64,000 nt of DNA from Arthrobacter sp. AFG20 (GTDB lineage: Bacteria; Actinomycetota; Actinomycetes; Actinomycetales; Micrococcaceae): contig NZ_PJMC01000004.1 of the NCBI RefSeq assembly GCF_002892795.1, positions 1-64,000 of the forward strand, read 5' to 3'. Made by a program: the position numbers and the translations under genes. The notes beneath the pieces were generated by a model that made no database searches, was not told where the DNA came from, and saw only the letters and a program-made list of their open reading frames with translations. This document shows positions 25,505-34,319 of the stretch, piece by piece. The first letter of the stretch is position 1. Every line of letters starts with the position of its first letter.

Positions 25505-26593
25505 TTACAGCCAGTCCAGGCTCTGGCCGTGCGGGCCGGTTATGGCCACCGGCTGGCCGTTGTGCAGCAGCAGGAAGTTGCCGCGGAGCCGAGCGGGATC
25601 CATCTCCGGGACAACCACCGAGCCGTCCTCCTGGATGATCACGGTCTCGCCCTCGTTGGACAGCCAGTGGCAACCCCGGTCCCGCGCCAGGCTCTGCATG
25701 CTGGCCCGGAACCTGGAGCGCCCCCCAGCGCTGACGTAACCCATGACGGCACTGTGAAACACCACCAACGCGGCGTCGGGAGGGGCCTGGCCGGCCAGTG
25801 ACAGCAGCTGTTCGTTGAGGTCGCCGGCTACGAGTAAAGGCGGATCGTGGCGCGCAACGGCAATGGCCCGGCGCAGCCGGTCCCGGCGGAACTCCTGCTC
25901 CGGCCAGATCAGCGCTTCAAGCCACGCGACGTCGTCGGGATTCCGTACGTCCAAGGGATTAAGGTCGATCCCGGCCCGCCACACCACAGAAGGCAAGCTG
26001 TCCGGCAGGGGAACCGGGCCCGCTGTCCTGCAGCGCAGGACGGGGGGCTCCGGTCGATGGCCGGAACCGGCTGGCGGTAGGCCGGAACCGGCTGGCGGTA
26101 GGCCGGAACGGGCTGACGGCAGGCCGGAAGTGCCGGGACCCAGCCGGGTGACGGTCGCGCCGTCGTCGAACTCGTAGCTGTAGCGGTCCGGGAACAGGGC
26201 AAGGCCGGCGGAAGCGCCCACCTCGATCAGCGCAAGCGGCCGGCCCTCGGCGGCCGCGATGGCCGCGAGCGACGGAAGCAGGGTTGCGCAGCGGCCCACC
26301 TCGTTTGTCTGGGTGGCGCGGGACATGACGGTGCGCGAGATCTCGGCCCAGTGCTCGTCCAGGAAGGCCCGGAACTCCGGGTACGGGGAGACCCCGGCGC
26401 CGAGGAAACGGGCGGCGGCCAGCATCAGCAGGGGCTGGCGCTTGTTGTATGGCCAGCGGTCGATCCGGGCGATCAGCCCGGGATCCTCGGCGATGTGCAG
26501 CGACCAGTCGGCGTAGCAGGGCGAGGAACCGGGGGCATCAACCGTGCCGAAATGCCGGTACCACTCTGCGGTGCCGAGGGCCGCCGCCGGCAT
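25505..26593 (-). CDS. DUF2332 domain-containing protein
   Basis: A 362-aa protein of the DUF2332 family, common in actinobacteria. Conserved parts include SPCYADWSLHIAED, FLDEHWAEISRTVMSRATQTNEVGRCATLLP, LIEVGASAGLALFPDRYSY and HSAVMGYV. The GASAGL segment resembles a Rossmann-like methyltransferase loop, but activity is not known. An in-frame tandem repeat of LPPAGSG (DNA 26060-26122) sits in the middle. It follows aroQ after two bases and is probably cotranscribed with it. Confidence 0.8.
   Translation of the reverse strand: MPAAALGTAEWYRHFGTVDAPGSSPCYADWSLHIAEDPGLIARIDRWPYNKRQPLLMLAAARFLGAGVSPYPEFRAFLDEHWAEISRTVMSRATQTNEVGRCATLLPSLAAIAAAEGRPLALIEVGASAGLALFPDRYSYEFDDGATVTRLGPGTSGLPSARSGLPPAGSGLPPAGSGHRPEPPVLRCRTAGPVPLPDSLPSVVWRAGIDLNPLDVRNPDDVAWLEALIWPEQEFRRDRLRRAIAVARHDPPLLVAGDLNEQLLSLAGQAPPDAALVVFHSAVMGYVSAGGRSRFRASMQSLARDRGCHWLSNEGETVIIQEDGSVVVPEMDPARLRGNFLLLHNGQPVAITGPHGQSLDWL
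26060..26122 (-). repeat. Three 21-bp in-frame tandem repeats within the DUF2332 gene
   Basis: Units begin at 26060, 26081 and 26102. The first two are identical and the third has four substitutions. Each encodes seven residues (LPPAGSG or LPSARSG), so copy number could vary without breaking the frame. Confidence 0.85.
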
Positions 26594-26595
26594 GG

Positions 26596-27072
26596 TCAGG
26601 CCTTGCCGGCATTCAGGTCGGCGAGGTACTCCACGGCGAACCGGTAGCCCAGAACCCCGGCACCGGCGATCACGGCCTTGCTGATGTCGGAGAGGTAAGA
26701 GTGGTGGCGGAATTCCTCGCGGGCGTGCACGTTGGTGATGTGGACTTCCACTGCGGGGACCTGGACCGCGGAGATGGCGTCCCGGATGGCCACCGAGGTG
26801 TGGGTGTAGGCCCCGGCGTTCAGCACGATGCCGATGGCCTTGCCGCGGGCGGCGTGGATGGCGTCCACCAGCGCACCCTCATGGTTGGACTGGAAGCACT
26901 CGACGTCGAGCCCGTGCGCGGCGGCGGTGTCCTTGGCGAGCTGCTCGACGTCGGCCAGCGTGGCTGTGCCGTACTTTTCCGGCTCGCGGGTGCCGAGGAG
27001 GTTCAGGTTGGGGCCGTTGAGGACGAGGATGGTGCCGCGGCCGGCTTCGGTGGCGGAGGGGGCTTCAGTCAT
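26596..27072 (-). CDS. aroQ: Type II 3-dehydroquinate dehydratase
   Basis: A 158-aa shikimate-pathway enzyme converting 3-dehydroquinate to 3-dehydroshikimate. Signatures: [20 protein letters not shown] (with the catalytic Tyr), [33 protein letters not shown] and [19 protein letters not shown]. About 12 extra N-terminal residues precede the core. Type II enzymes form dodecamers. The DUF2332 gene follows on the same strand. Confidence 0.95.
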   Translation of the reverse strand: MTEAPSATEAGRGTILVLNGPNLNLLGTREPEKYGTATLADVEQLAKDTAAAHGLDVECFQSNHEGALVDAIHAARGKAIGIVLNAGAYTHTSVAIRDAISAVQVPAVEVHITNVHAREEFRHHSYLSDISKAVIAGAGVLGYRFAVEYLADLNAGKA

Positions 27073-27140
27073 GCCTGCAAATCTATCGCGTCGGGTTGCC
27101 GGGCTCCGAGGGCGAGGCTTTCGTTACGGAATACTGAGGC

Positions 27141-27178
27141 GTCCCGCACCGCCGGCTGGAGGGCCGGCGGTGCGGGAC
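27141..27178 (-). terminator. Strong hairpin downstream of the alpha-galactosidase operon
   Basis: GTCCCGCACCGCCGGC (27141-27156) pairs perfectly with 27163-27178 around six bases. No T run follows on either strand, so it may be a transcript-stabilising or Rho-assisted end rather than a classical intrinsic terminator. Confidence 0.5.
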
Positions 27179-27253
27179 GGGGATGGGCGGGACGGAGAAC
27201 GACGGCGGGAGGCAGCGCCCGCGGGCCGCGCAGCTCAGAGAGAGCAGCTCCGC

Positions 27254-29461
27254 TCAGATGGCCGTGACCTTCAGGACCAGCGCGTGCTCCGGGTTGAGGC
27301 TGGGCATCGGGAGCCCCACCTCGGCCAGGAAGCGGCCGCTGGCCTCCGCGCCGGAAGCCAGCCATGCCGGCGGCTGGACCTGGGTGAAGGTGTGGCCGTA
27401 ATCGGCGTCCACCGGGGCCGGGAAGATGGCCTCCACCCGGTAGCGGCAATCCGCCTCGAGCCCGGGCAGGGCGACCCGTCCCAGCTGCTCGGCGAACGAC
27501 GTGCGCGTGCTCACCAGGGCGAACAGGGCCGCCGTCGTTCCCGCAGCAACGGAACCTGAGCCGGAACCGGAACGAGCAGCGGAAACGGCCACCACGCCGT
27601 GGAGCATGAGCGAGTCGTCGGGCACGTCGGCCCGGACCATCCGGCCGCTGTGGATGAGCCCGCGGTGCTCCTTGTACAGCTCGATGAAGCGCTTGAGCTC
27701 CTGACGCTGCTCGCCCTGGACCTCCCGGACATCCCATTCCATCCCGAAGTGACCGAACAGGGCGGTGATGGCACGGAAGGACAGGTCGTGGGTGCGGGCG
27801 GTGGTGTGCGAGGTGGTGGGGCCGATATGGCCGCCCACCAGTTCGGGCGGAACCACGACGCCGGTCCACCGCTGGATGGTCTGCCGCTCCAGGGCGTCGT
27901 TGCAGTCCGAACCCCAGATGCGGTCCGTGCGGTCGAGGATGCCGAGGTCCACACGCGCCCCGCCCGAGGAGCAGCTTTCAATTTCGACGCCGGGATGGGC
28001 CTTCCGGAGCTCATCGAACAGGCGGTAGGCGGCGAGGGTCTGCTCGTGCACGGAGGAGCGTCCGGCGTGCCCGTGTTCGGTGAGGTCCCGGTTCTGGTCC
28101 CACTTCAGGTAGCTGATGTTGTTTTCGCGCAGGAGGGCGTCTATCCGGTCAAAGATGTACTCCCATGCCTCCGGGTTCACCAGGTCGATGACGTGCTGGT
28201 TCCGCCAGGCCAGCGGCAGGCGTCCGCCGTCCTTGTGCGAGGCGGCGGCCGGTCCCACGATCCAGTCCGGGTGCGCGCGGGCCACGTCCGAGTTGAGGTT
28301 GATCATCTCGGGTTCCACCCACAGGCCGAACTCCATGCCCCGGGACGTAACGGCGTCGATGAGCGGCGTCAGGCCGTCCGGCCAGAGCGTCTCGTCCACG
28401 AACCAGTCGCCCAGGCCGGCCGTGTCGTCGCGGCGGCCGCGGAACCAGCCGTCGTCGAGGACGAATCGCTCCACGCCGAGGTCGGCGGCCGAGTCCGCGA
28501 GTTCGATCAGGGTGTCCAGGTTGTGGTCGAAGTAGACGGCCTCCCAGGTGTTGAGCACCACGGGGCGCGGCTTTCCGCCGCCCGCGGCCGGGAGCACGTG
28601 GTGCGGGCGCGAGCGGAACCAGCTGTAAAACGCCTCGCTGATGCCGTCCAGTCCGCGGTCGGAGTAGGCGGCGAAGAGCTTGGGCGTGGTGTAGCTGGCG
28701 CCGGGCCCGAGAACCACCTCGGCGGGGCCCAGCAGTTCCGAGCCGCCGATCATGGTGCGCCCGTCCGCGAGGGTGTCCGCGAACTGTTCGTGGTTGCCGC
28801 TCCAGGCCAGGTGGGTGGCCCAGACCCGGCCGTGCCGGTTGCCGAAGCCGGCGGTGCCGGCCGCGAACAGCAGCGAGGAGTCGTGTCCGGTGCGGCCGTG
28901 CCGGCCGGTCCGCACCCAGGTGCCCTGCTGGATGGGGCGGCGCTGCGGGTGCCGCTCCCGGCACCAGCGCCCGGTCAGGTCGAGGAGTTCGACGGCGTCC
29001 GGAGCCACCGGGAGAACGGCGGCCAGTTCGTCGAGCTGGAACGGCGTGGTTCCGGTGTTCGAGACGGTGTGCTGCAGTTCCAGCAGGCCGCCGTCGTGCA
29101 GGGTGAGCGTGGATTCCACGGTGATGCCGGCGTCGGCGTCCTGCTGGACGATGGCGGCGGAGCGGCCGTTGACTGTGGCGCGCACGGCGCGCAGTCGAAC
29201 GGAGAAGTCGAGTCCGGAGGCGTCGTCGGCAATCCGGTGCCCGCGCAGGCCCGGCCGCCCGCGCCAGCTGGAGGACGCCTGGGGGAGCAGTCCCGCCGAG
29301 ACGGTGGCGTCGACAGCTGAGTTGGGGATCGCCTCCGTGAGGATGGACAGGTCCGGGAGTTCGCTGCCAAGATCGGCACCCCAGTGGATGACCTCGGCCT
29401 CCCCGCTGTCGAAGCTGATCGCCAGGCTGGTGCCGGCGGAACGGAGGTGCAGGGGATCCAT
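27254..29461 (-). CDS. Alpha-galactosidase (GH36)
   Basis: A 735-aa glycoside hydrolase of family 36, removing terminal alpha-galactose from melibiose, raffinose or related sugars. The N-terminal beta-sandwich is followed by a TIM barrel with VLNTWEAVYFDHN, FVLDDGWFRGRRDD, LWVEPEMIN, YLKWDQNRDL (nucleophile Asp), ESCSSGGARVD and WGSDCNDALERQ (acid/base Asp). There is no signal peptide, so it acts in the cytoplasm on sugars imported by the upstream ABC system. It is the last gene of the operon 32889-27254, 133 bases behind the binding-protein gene. Confidence 0.92.
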   Translation of the reverse strand: MDPLHLRSAGTSLAISFDSGEAEVIHWGADLGSELPDLSILTEAIPNSAVDATVSAGLLPQASSSWRGRPGLRGHRIADDASGLDFSVRLRAVRATVNGRSAAIVQQDADAGITVESTLTLHDGGLLELQHTVSNTGTTPFQLDELAAVLPVAPDAVELLDLTGRWCRERHPQRRPIQQGTWVRTGRHGRTGHDSSLLFAAGTAGFGNRHGRVWATHLAWSGNHEQFADTLADGRTMIGGSELLGPAEVVLGPGASYTTPKLFAAYSDRGLDGISEAFYSWFRSRPHHVLPAAGGGKPRPVVLNTWEAVYFDHNLDTLIELADSAADLGVERFVLDDGWFRGRRDDTAGLGDWFVDETLWPDGLTPLIDAVTSRGMEFGLWVEPEMINLNSDVARAHPDWIVGPAAASHKDGGRLPLAWRNQHVIDLVNPEAWEYIFDRIDALLRENNISYLKWDQNRDLTEHGHAGRSSVHEQTLAAYRLFDELRKAHPGVEIESCSSGGARVDLGILDRTDRIWGSDCNDALERQTIQRWTGVVVPPELVGGHIGPTTSHTTARTHDLSFRAITALFGHFGMEWDVREVQGEQRQELKRFIELYKEHRGLIHSGRMVRADVPDDSLMLHGVVAVSAARSGSGSGSVAAGTTAALFALVSTRTSFAEQLGRVALPGLEADCRYRVEAIFPAPVDADYGHTFTQVQPPAWLASGAEASGRFLAEVGLPMPSLNPEHALVLKVTAI

Positions 29462-29594
29462 AGGTGAGTCTCTTTCGTGATGAGCAGATAGGTATGTGGG
29501 GTGCTGCGGGGCCGGCGCGGTACGTGCGGTTTCCGGCCCCGCAGGTGTGGTGCTGTGTGGATGCCTGGACTTTGATTTTCGCCCAGTTGCCGCC

Positions 29595-30935
29595 CTACTT
29601 GAAGAGGGCGTTGACCTGGTTGTTGGCTTCGGTCAGCGAACTGGCGGGCTGCTTGCCGGATACCACGGCGTCCATCGCGGGTTCCATGATGCCCTTGACC
29701 TTGGCGGTGTTGTCAGTGATGGGGTACAGGAACGTGGTCTTGTTCTTCACCTGCTCGGTGAAGGCTGTGACGTCAACGCCCTTGGCCTTGAACGCTGCAG
29801 AGGCCTTGTCGGAGGAGGCCTTGAGGGCCGGGAAGACTACAGCCTTGGACGCAACGACGTCCTGGCACGGTGCCGAGGCGAGGTATTCCACCCACTTGAT
29901 GGCTGCATCCTTCTTCTTGGTTCCTGCCCAGATCGAGTCGGCCAGGCCGTTGAACATCGACGCGCGCTTGCCCTCCGGTCCCGTCGGAGTCGGGGCGATG
30001 CCCACCTCGATGCCCTTGTAGCCCGTGTACTGGCCGATCATCCATGAGCCGTGGGCATTGATGGCTGACTTGCCGGCAGCGAAGGTATCGGCCATGGCTG
30101 CGCCGACGGTGGACTCGAGCTTGGGCATGTAGCCCTTCTTGACCAGGCCGGCGAACCAGTCGATGGAGGACTGGAACTTGGGGTCGTCGTAGTTGTAGTG
30201 CGTGCCCCACGGGTTCTTGTCCGTGTGGGACCAGCCTGTGGTGTTGGCGAAGTAGCTCCACTCCGTCTGGCCTGAGGAGTCGCCGCCGCCGTTGAGTCCG
30301 AGGCCGTAGACGGCAACGTTGTTCTTGTCGAAACCTGCTTCGTCCCCCCGCTTGCCGCTCTTGTCCACGGTCAGGTGGGCGATGACTTTCTCGTACGTTC
30401 CGCCGTCCTGCGGGTTCCAGGTCAGGTTCTTCATCTGGTCCTCGGAGATGCCGGCCTTGGTGAGCATGGCCTTGTTGTAGAAGAGCCCGATGGTGTCCCA
30501 GTCCTTCGGCAGGCCGTAGCGCTTGCCGTCCTGGCCCACCCACAGGTCCGCGAGGCCCTCGTTGTAGGCGGCCAGGTCAACGTTGTCCTTCTTGACGGCG
30601 TCATCGATGGGCAGCAGCTGCTTGTTCTCCGCGAGTTCGCCGTAGCGCCCGAGGTGGTTGGTGAAGACGTCGGGGGCCGTGCCGCCGACAAATCCGTTGG
30701 TGAGGGTGCTCCAGTAGTCGTCCCACCCGCGCTGGGTAATCTTGACCTTGATGTCGGGGTTGGCCTTGGTGAAGTCGTCGGCGCACTGCTGGTACGCGGG
30801 AAGCTGGTTGGCGTCCCAGAGCCAGTAGCTGACCTCGCCCTTGGCCGATTCTGCAGAGGATCCTGAGCCGCCGCAGGCGGAGAGGGAGAGGGCCATGGCT
30901 GCGGCGACGGCGACGGTGCCGAGGGATTTCTTCAT
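29595..30935 (-). CDS. Extracellular sugar-binding lipoprotein of an ABC importer (alpha-galactoside operon)
   Basis: A 446-aa solute-binding protein of the carbohydrate family 1 (MalE/RafE-like). The N-terminus MKKSLGTVAVAAAMALSLSAC is a signal peptide with lipobox LSAC, so Cys21 should be lipidated and anchored. FVGGTAPDVFTNHLGRYGEL and YGLPKDWDTIGLFYNKAML match sugar-binding folds. The gene lies between the two permease genes and the alpha-galactosidase, so alpha-galactosides are the likely ligand. The operon has no ATPase gene. Confidence 0.88.
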   Translation of the reverse strand: MKKSLGTVAVAAAMALSLSACGGSGSSAESAKGEVSYWLWDANQLPAYQQCADDFTKANPDIKVKITQRGWDDYWSTLTNGFVGGTAPDVFTNHLGRYGELAENKQLLPIDDAVKKDNVDLAAYNEGLADLWVGQDGKRYGLPKDWDTIGLFYNKAMLTKAGISEDQMKNLTWNPQDGGTYEKVIAHLTVDKSGKRGDEAGFDKNNVAVYGLGLNGGGDSSGQTEWSYFANTTGWSHTDKNPWGTHYNYDDPKFQSSIDWFAGLVKKGYMPKLESTVGAAMADTFAAGKSAINAHGSWMIGQYTGYKGIEVGIAPTPTGPEGKRASMFNGLADSIWAGTKKKDAAIKWVEYLASAPCQDVVASKAVVFPALKASSDKASAAFKAKGVDVTAFTEQVKNKTTFLYPITDNTAKVKGIMEPAMDAVVSGKQPASSLTEANNQVNALFK

Positions 30936-30983
30936 TGTTTTCTTTCCGTTCGGGATGGGAGTGAAGGGAGGCGGAGAGGGGGC

Positions 30984-31925
30984 TTACTTGATTCCGGAGA
31001 ATCCGATGGAGTTGACGATCTTTTTGCCGAAGGCGGCGAAGAGGACCAGGACAGGCAGTGCCGAGACCAGGGTGGCGGCCATGAGGCCGGACCAGTCCGG
31101 TGCCCCCTGCGGGGACTGCGACTTGAAGACGCCCAGGCCCACCTGAAGGACGCGTACCTCGTCCTGGGATCCGACCAGCAGGGGCCAGAAGTACTCGTTC
31201 CACTGGCCGATAAACGTCAGCAGGGCAAGGGTGGCGATGGGTGCTGCTGCGTTGGGGAGAACGATCTGGAAGAAGATGCGCAGGTGCTTGGCGCCGTCGA
31301 GCATGGCTGCCTCCTCGACTTCACGGGACATGTTCAGGAAGAACTGCCGGAGGAAGAAGATGGCGAAGGGAGTCATAAAGACGTACGGCAGGACCATCCC
31401 GAGCATCGTGTTGAGCAGGTCCAGGTTCTTGATCAGGAGGAAGTTGGGCAGGGCGGTGAAGATCGGCGGGACCAGCATGGTGCCCAGGAACAGGCTGAAT
31501 ACAGCGTTCCGGCCCTTCCAGCGAAGCCGGGCAAAGGCGTAGGCAGCCATCGCGCTGAAGAACACGGCCCCGGCGGTGGTGATGGAGGAAAAGACGATCG
31601 AGTTGCGCAGGTACAGCCAGAAGTCGATCGCGGCACCGGAACCGCCCTCCGCGACGGCGTCGGCGGGGCTCTGCAGCCCGAAGACGCGCATGAACGCGCC
31701 AACGGTGAAGTCTGCCGGAAGCAGGCTTGCCGATTGCGTGGCCAGCGCTCCGTTGGTGGACAGCGCGGTGCGGAACACCCAGAGGAACGGGAGCACAGAG
31801 ACGGCGACGGCGAGGGCCAGCAGGACCCAGGCGCCCGCGCGGCGGGCGTTGAATGGGCGACGGCGGGGGGTTGCCGGGCGGCGTGCGGCGGCCGGCTGCG
31901 GTGCGCGGCTGGTGGTGGTGGTCAT
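30984..31925 (-). CDS. Carbohydrate ABC transporter permease (MalG type)
   Basis: A 313-aa inner-membrane permease with about six helices and the EAA loop EEAAMLDGAKHLRIFFQIVLP, which contacts the ATPase. Residues 1-30 are a cytoplasmic Arg/Pro/Ala-rich stretch. It starts 10 bases after the MalF-type permease stop and precedes the binding-protein gene by 48 bases. The set forms an importer probably for alpha-galactosides. Confidence 0.9.
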   Translation of the reverse strand: MTTTTSRAPQPAAARRPATPRRRPFNARRAGAWVLLALAVAVSVLPFLWVFRTALSTNGALATQSASLLPADFTVGAFMRVFGLQSPADAVAEGGSGAAIDFWLYLRNSIVFSSITTAGAVFFSAMAAYAFARLRWKGRNAVFSLFLGTMLVPPIFTALPNFLLIKNLDLLNTMLGMVLPYVFMTPFAIFFLRQFFLNMSREVEEAAMLDGAKHLRIFFQIVLPNAAAPIATLALLTFIGQWNEYFWPLLVGSQDEVRVLQVGLGVFKSQSPQGAPDWSGLMAATLVSALPVLVLFAAFGKKIVNSIGFSGIK

Positions 31926-31935
31926 GCGGGACTCC

Positions 31936-32889
31936 TTAGTCCAGGTCCGACTCGTTGCCCTTGAGGAACTTCATTTGGATGAAGGCAACGAGGGCGAGGA
32001 TGAGGAAGAGGATGACGGCGATGGCGGATCCGTAGCCGAAGTCCGACTCGGTGAAGGCGCGCTGGTAGATGTAGTACTGGATGACGCGGGTGGCGTTGAC
32101 CGGTCCGCCCTGCGTGGTCACGGCCACGGTGTCGAAGACCTGGAAGGAACCGATGACGGTGACGACGAGCACCAGGACCAGGACCGGGCGAAGCAGCGGC
32201 ATGGTGATCTTGCGGAAGGTCTGGAACGGTGACGCGCCGTCCAGTTTGGCCACCTCGTAGAGGTGCTGCGGGATGGCCTGGAGGCCGGCGAAGATCAGCA
32301 GGGCGGTGTAGCCCATGTGCCGCCACGTGTTGATCAGTGCCTGGGTGGGAATGGCCCACTCCTCACTGCCGAAGAATGCGACGCGGGGGAGGCCGGCCCA
32401 TTCGATGAACTGGTTCACGATGCCGATCTGGTAGTCCAGCATCCAGAACCAGAGCAGGGCCGCGATGACGTTGGACATCAGGTAGGGCAGGAGCAGGGCG
32501 CCGCGGACCAGGGTGGACTTGGCCACCCTGTCCATCAGGAGGGCCAGGCCGAGGGCCAGTGCCGTCTGGAGGACGATGTTCATGAGGACGTACTGCCCTG
32601 TGACGGCCAGGGAATTCCAGAACAGCGGATCTTTGGCGATCGCCGCGTAGTTGTCCAGGCCCACCCACTCCGGGTCGCCGAGGATGTTGTACTCCGTGAA
32701 GCTCAGGTAGATCCCCCGGATGGTGGGTACCACGTAGAAGAGGACGAAGCCGATCATTGCCGGGGCGATGAAGAAGAGGGCGATCTTGAGGTCGCCGTAC
32801 CGCCGGAGGCTGCCTCGGCGGATCCTGCCGGACCGCACCGCACGCTGATCGCTCCTGGCTGCAGGGTTCTTAGTAAGGGTGGTCATCAT
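31936..32889 (-). CDS. Carbohydrate ABC transporter permease (MalF/UgpA type)
   Basis: A 317-aa permease, first gene of the alpha-galactoside operon. About six transmembrane helices and the EAA loop YEVAKLDGASPFQTFRKITMPLL are visible. ATG 32889 is chosen because AGGAAGG lies four bases upstream; an ATG at 32922 in the same frame has no such site. The upstream region carries a Crp-like site (32906-32921) and a LacI-type operator (32933-32948). Confidence 0.9.
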   Translation of the reverse strand: MMTTLTKNPAARSDQRAVRSGRIRRGSLRRYGDLKIALFFIAPAMIGFVLFYVVPTIRGIYLSFTEYNILGDPEWVGLDNYAAIAKDPLFWNSLAVTGQYVLMNIVLQTALALGLALLMDRVAKSTLVRGALLLPYLMSNVIAALLWFWMLDYQIGIVNQFIEWAGLPRVAFFGSEEWAIPTQALINTWRHMGYTALLIFAGLQAIPQHLYEVAKLDGASPFQTFRKITMPLLRPVLVLVLVVTVIGSFQVFDTVAVTTQGGPVNATRVIQYYIYQRAFTESDFGYGSAIAVILFLILALVAFIQMKFLKGNESDLD

Positions 32890-32905
32890 CGACCCTTCCT
32901 GGGTG

Positions 32906-32921
32906 TGTGATGGAACTAACA
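32906..32921. promoter_or_regulatory. Crp/GlxR-like site before the alpha-galactoside operon
   Basis: TGTGATGGAACTAACA matches TGTGA-N6-TCACA at nine of ten conserved positions. It lies 17-32 bp before the permease ATG. A matching regulator gene is at 23391-24068. Confidence 0.5.
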
Positions 32922-32932
32922 ATCGGGCATCA

Positions 32933-33025
32933 ATCTACACGAGTAGATATCGGAGCGCAACGTTTAAGTTTGCTGGATTGCAGGTTCGAATTTCTCCAAC
33001 GCTGCATGCGTTGACTCGAGTAGAT
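32933..33025. promoter_or_regulatory. Two LacI-type operators in the divergent alpha-galactoside promoter region
   Basis: Site 1 (32933-32948) is ATCTAC-ACGA-GTAGAT, a perfect 6-bp inverted repeat. Site 2 (33010-33025) is GTTGACTCGAGTAGAT, sharing CGAGTAGAT and containing the palindrome ACTCGAGT. The sites start 77 bp apart, suitable for looping. The LacI-type regulator at 34320-35348 is the likely ligand-responsive repressor. Confidence 0.6.
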
Positions 33026-33100
33026 CCGGATGTAAGACTGTGGCGCAAACGTGTGCGCACCGGAACGTCGGTGCCGCCTAGGCCTAGGAAGGCAGGAACA

Positions 33101-34318
33101 ATGACGTTTTCAATTGGTGTAGTCGGGGTGGGACAGTTCGGCGGCCAGTTCGCCCATCTTTTCAACCTCCACCCCGGGGTCAGCGAGGTCTTCGTCGTTG
33201 ACGAGCGGGCGGACCGGGCGGCCGAGGCAGTCGCGCAACATGGCCTTGCCGGGTCCATTGGCACCTTCGATGAGCTGCTGGCGTCCAACGTCGACGCCGT
33301 CGCCATCTTCACGCAGAGGTGGACCCACGGACCACTTGTGGAGCGGGCCCTCCTGGCCGGAAAGCACGTCTACTCGGCCGTGCCCATGGCCGTCACCGAG
33401 GCCGAGATCGCGAAGATCATCGACGCCGTCCGTGAGACCGGCAACGTCTACATGATGGGTGAGACCAGCTACTACAACCCGGCCACCGTGTATGCGCGCC
33501 AGCAGCACGCGGCCGGCCGGTTCGGACGGGTGTTCTATTCCGAAGGCGACTACGTCCACGACATGGATCTGGGCTTCTACGACGCCTACCAGTACAGCGG
33601 CGGGGAGCGCTGGAAGGAAACCGCCAGCTACCCGCCCATGCTGTACCCGACCCACGCGATTGGCGGCGTCCTCGGTGCCCTGCCGGCACACGCAGTGAGC
33701 GTCAGCTGCGTCGGCGTGAAGGACGACCGCGGGGACGGGGTGTTCGACAAGGACATCAGCATGTTCGGGAATGACTTCTCCAACGCCACGGCCCTCTTCG
33801 AGCTGAACGACGGCGGTGCCATGCGGACCAACGAGATGCGCCGGGTGGGCTACCCCTCGCACATCCGTGAGTCCCGGTTCCGGTTCTTCGGCACCGAGGC
33901 CAGCTTTGAGCAGCTGGCCAAGGTGACGGTGTGGCAGGACAAGACCAACGTCCACGACATCTCAGAGCAGATGGAGTCACGGCCCAGCGTGCCCCTGGAC
34001 GACCCGTCGCTGGCCAATGTGGCGCCGGAACTGCGGGACGCCTTTGTGTCCGGGCTGGCGCCGGTGCATGACAGCGACAGGCTGCCGGAGGAGTTCCGCG
34101 GTGCCCCCAACGGCCACGAAGGCAGCCACCAGTTTCTCGTGGACGACTTTGTCACGGCCGTGAACACCGGCTCGCTGCCGCCGGTCAACGCATGGACGGC
34201 CGCAAGGTTCACCCTGCCCGGCATCGTGGCCCATGAATCCGCCCGGCGGGGCGGCGAACGCCTCCCCATCCGCGACTTCGGCGATGCTCCGGCCACGCTC
34301 CAGGCGTGCTGTAGCTAG
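33101..34318 (+). CDS. Gfo/Idh/MocA family oxidoreductase
   Basis: A 405-aa NAD(P)-dependent sugar or cyclitol dehydrogenase-type protein. The nucleotide-binding loop is VVGVGQFGGQFAHLF at residues 7-21. The family EKP-like motif appears as VYSAVPMAVTEAE (about residues 89-101), with Pro but without the usual Lys, so catalytic function is uncertain. ATG 33101 has AGGAA three bases upstream; the frame runs open further upstream through the operators and is rejected there. It is divergent from the alpha-galactoside transporter and is followed by the LacI gene within two bases. Confidence 0.78.
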   Translation: MTFSIGVVGVGQFGGQFAHLFNLHPGVSEVFVVDERADRAAEAVAQHGLAGSIGTFDELLASNVDAVAIFTQRWTHGPLVERALLAGKHVYSAVPMAVTEAEIAKIIDAVRETGNVYMMGETSYYNPATVYARQQHAAGRFGRVFYSEGDYVHDMDLGFYDAYQYSGGERWKETASYPPMLYPTHAIGGVLGALPAHAVSVSCVGVKDDRGDGVFDKDISMFGNDFSNATALFELNDGGAMRTNEMRRVGYPSHIRESRFRFFGTEASFEQLAKVTVWQDKTNVHDISEQMESRPSVPLDDPSLANVAPELRDAFVSGLAPVHDSDRLPEEFRGAPNGHEGSHQFLVDDFVTAVNTGSLPPVNAWTAARFTLPGIVAHESARRGGERLPIRDFGDAPATLQACCS

Positions 34319-34319
34319 C

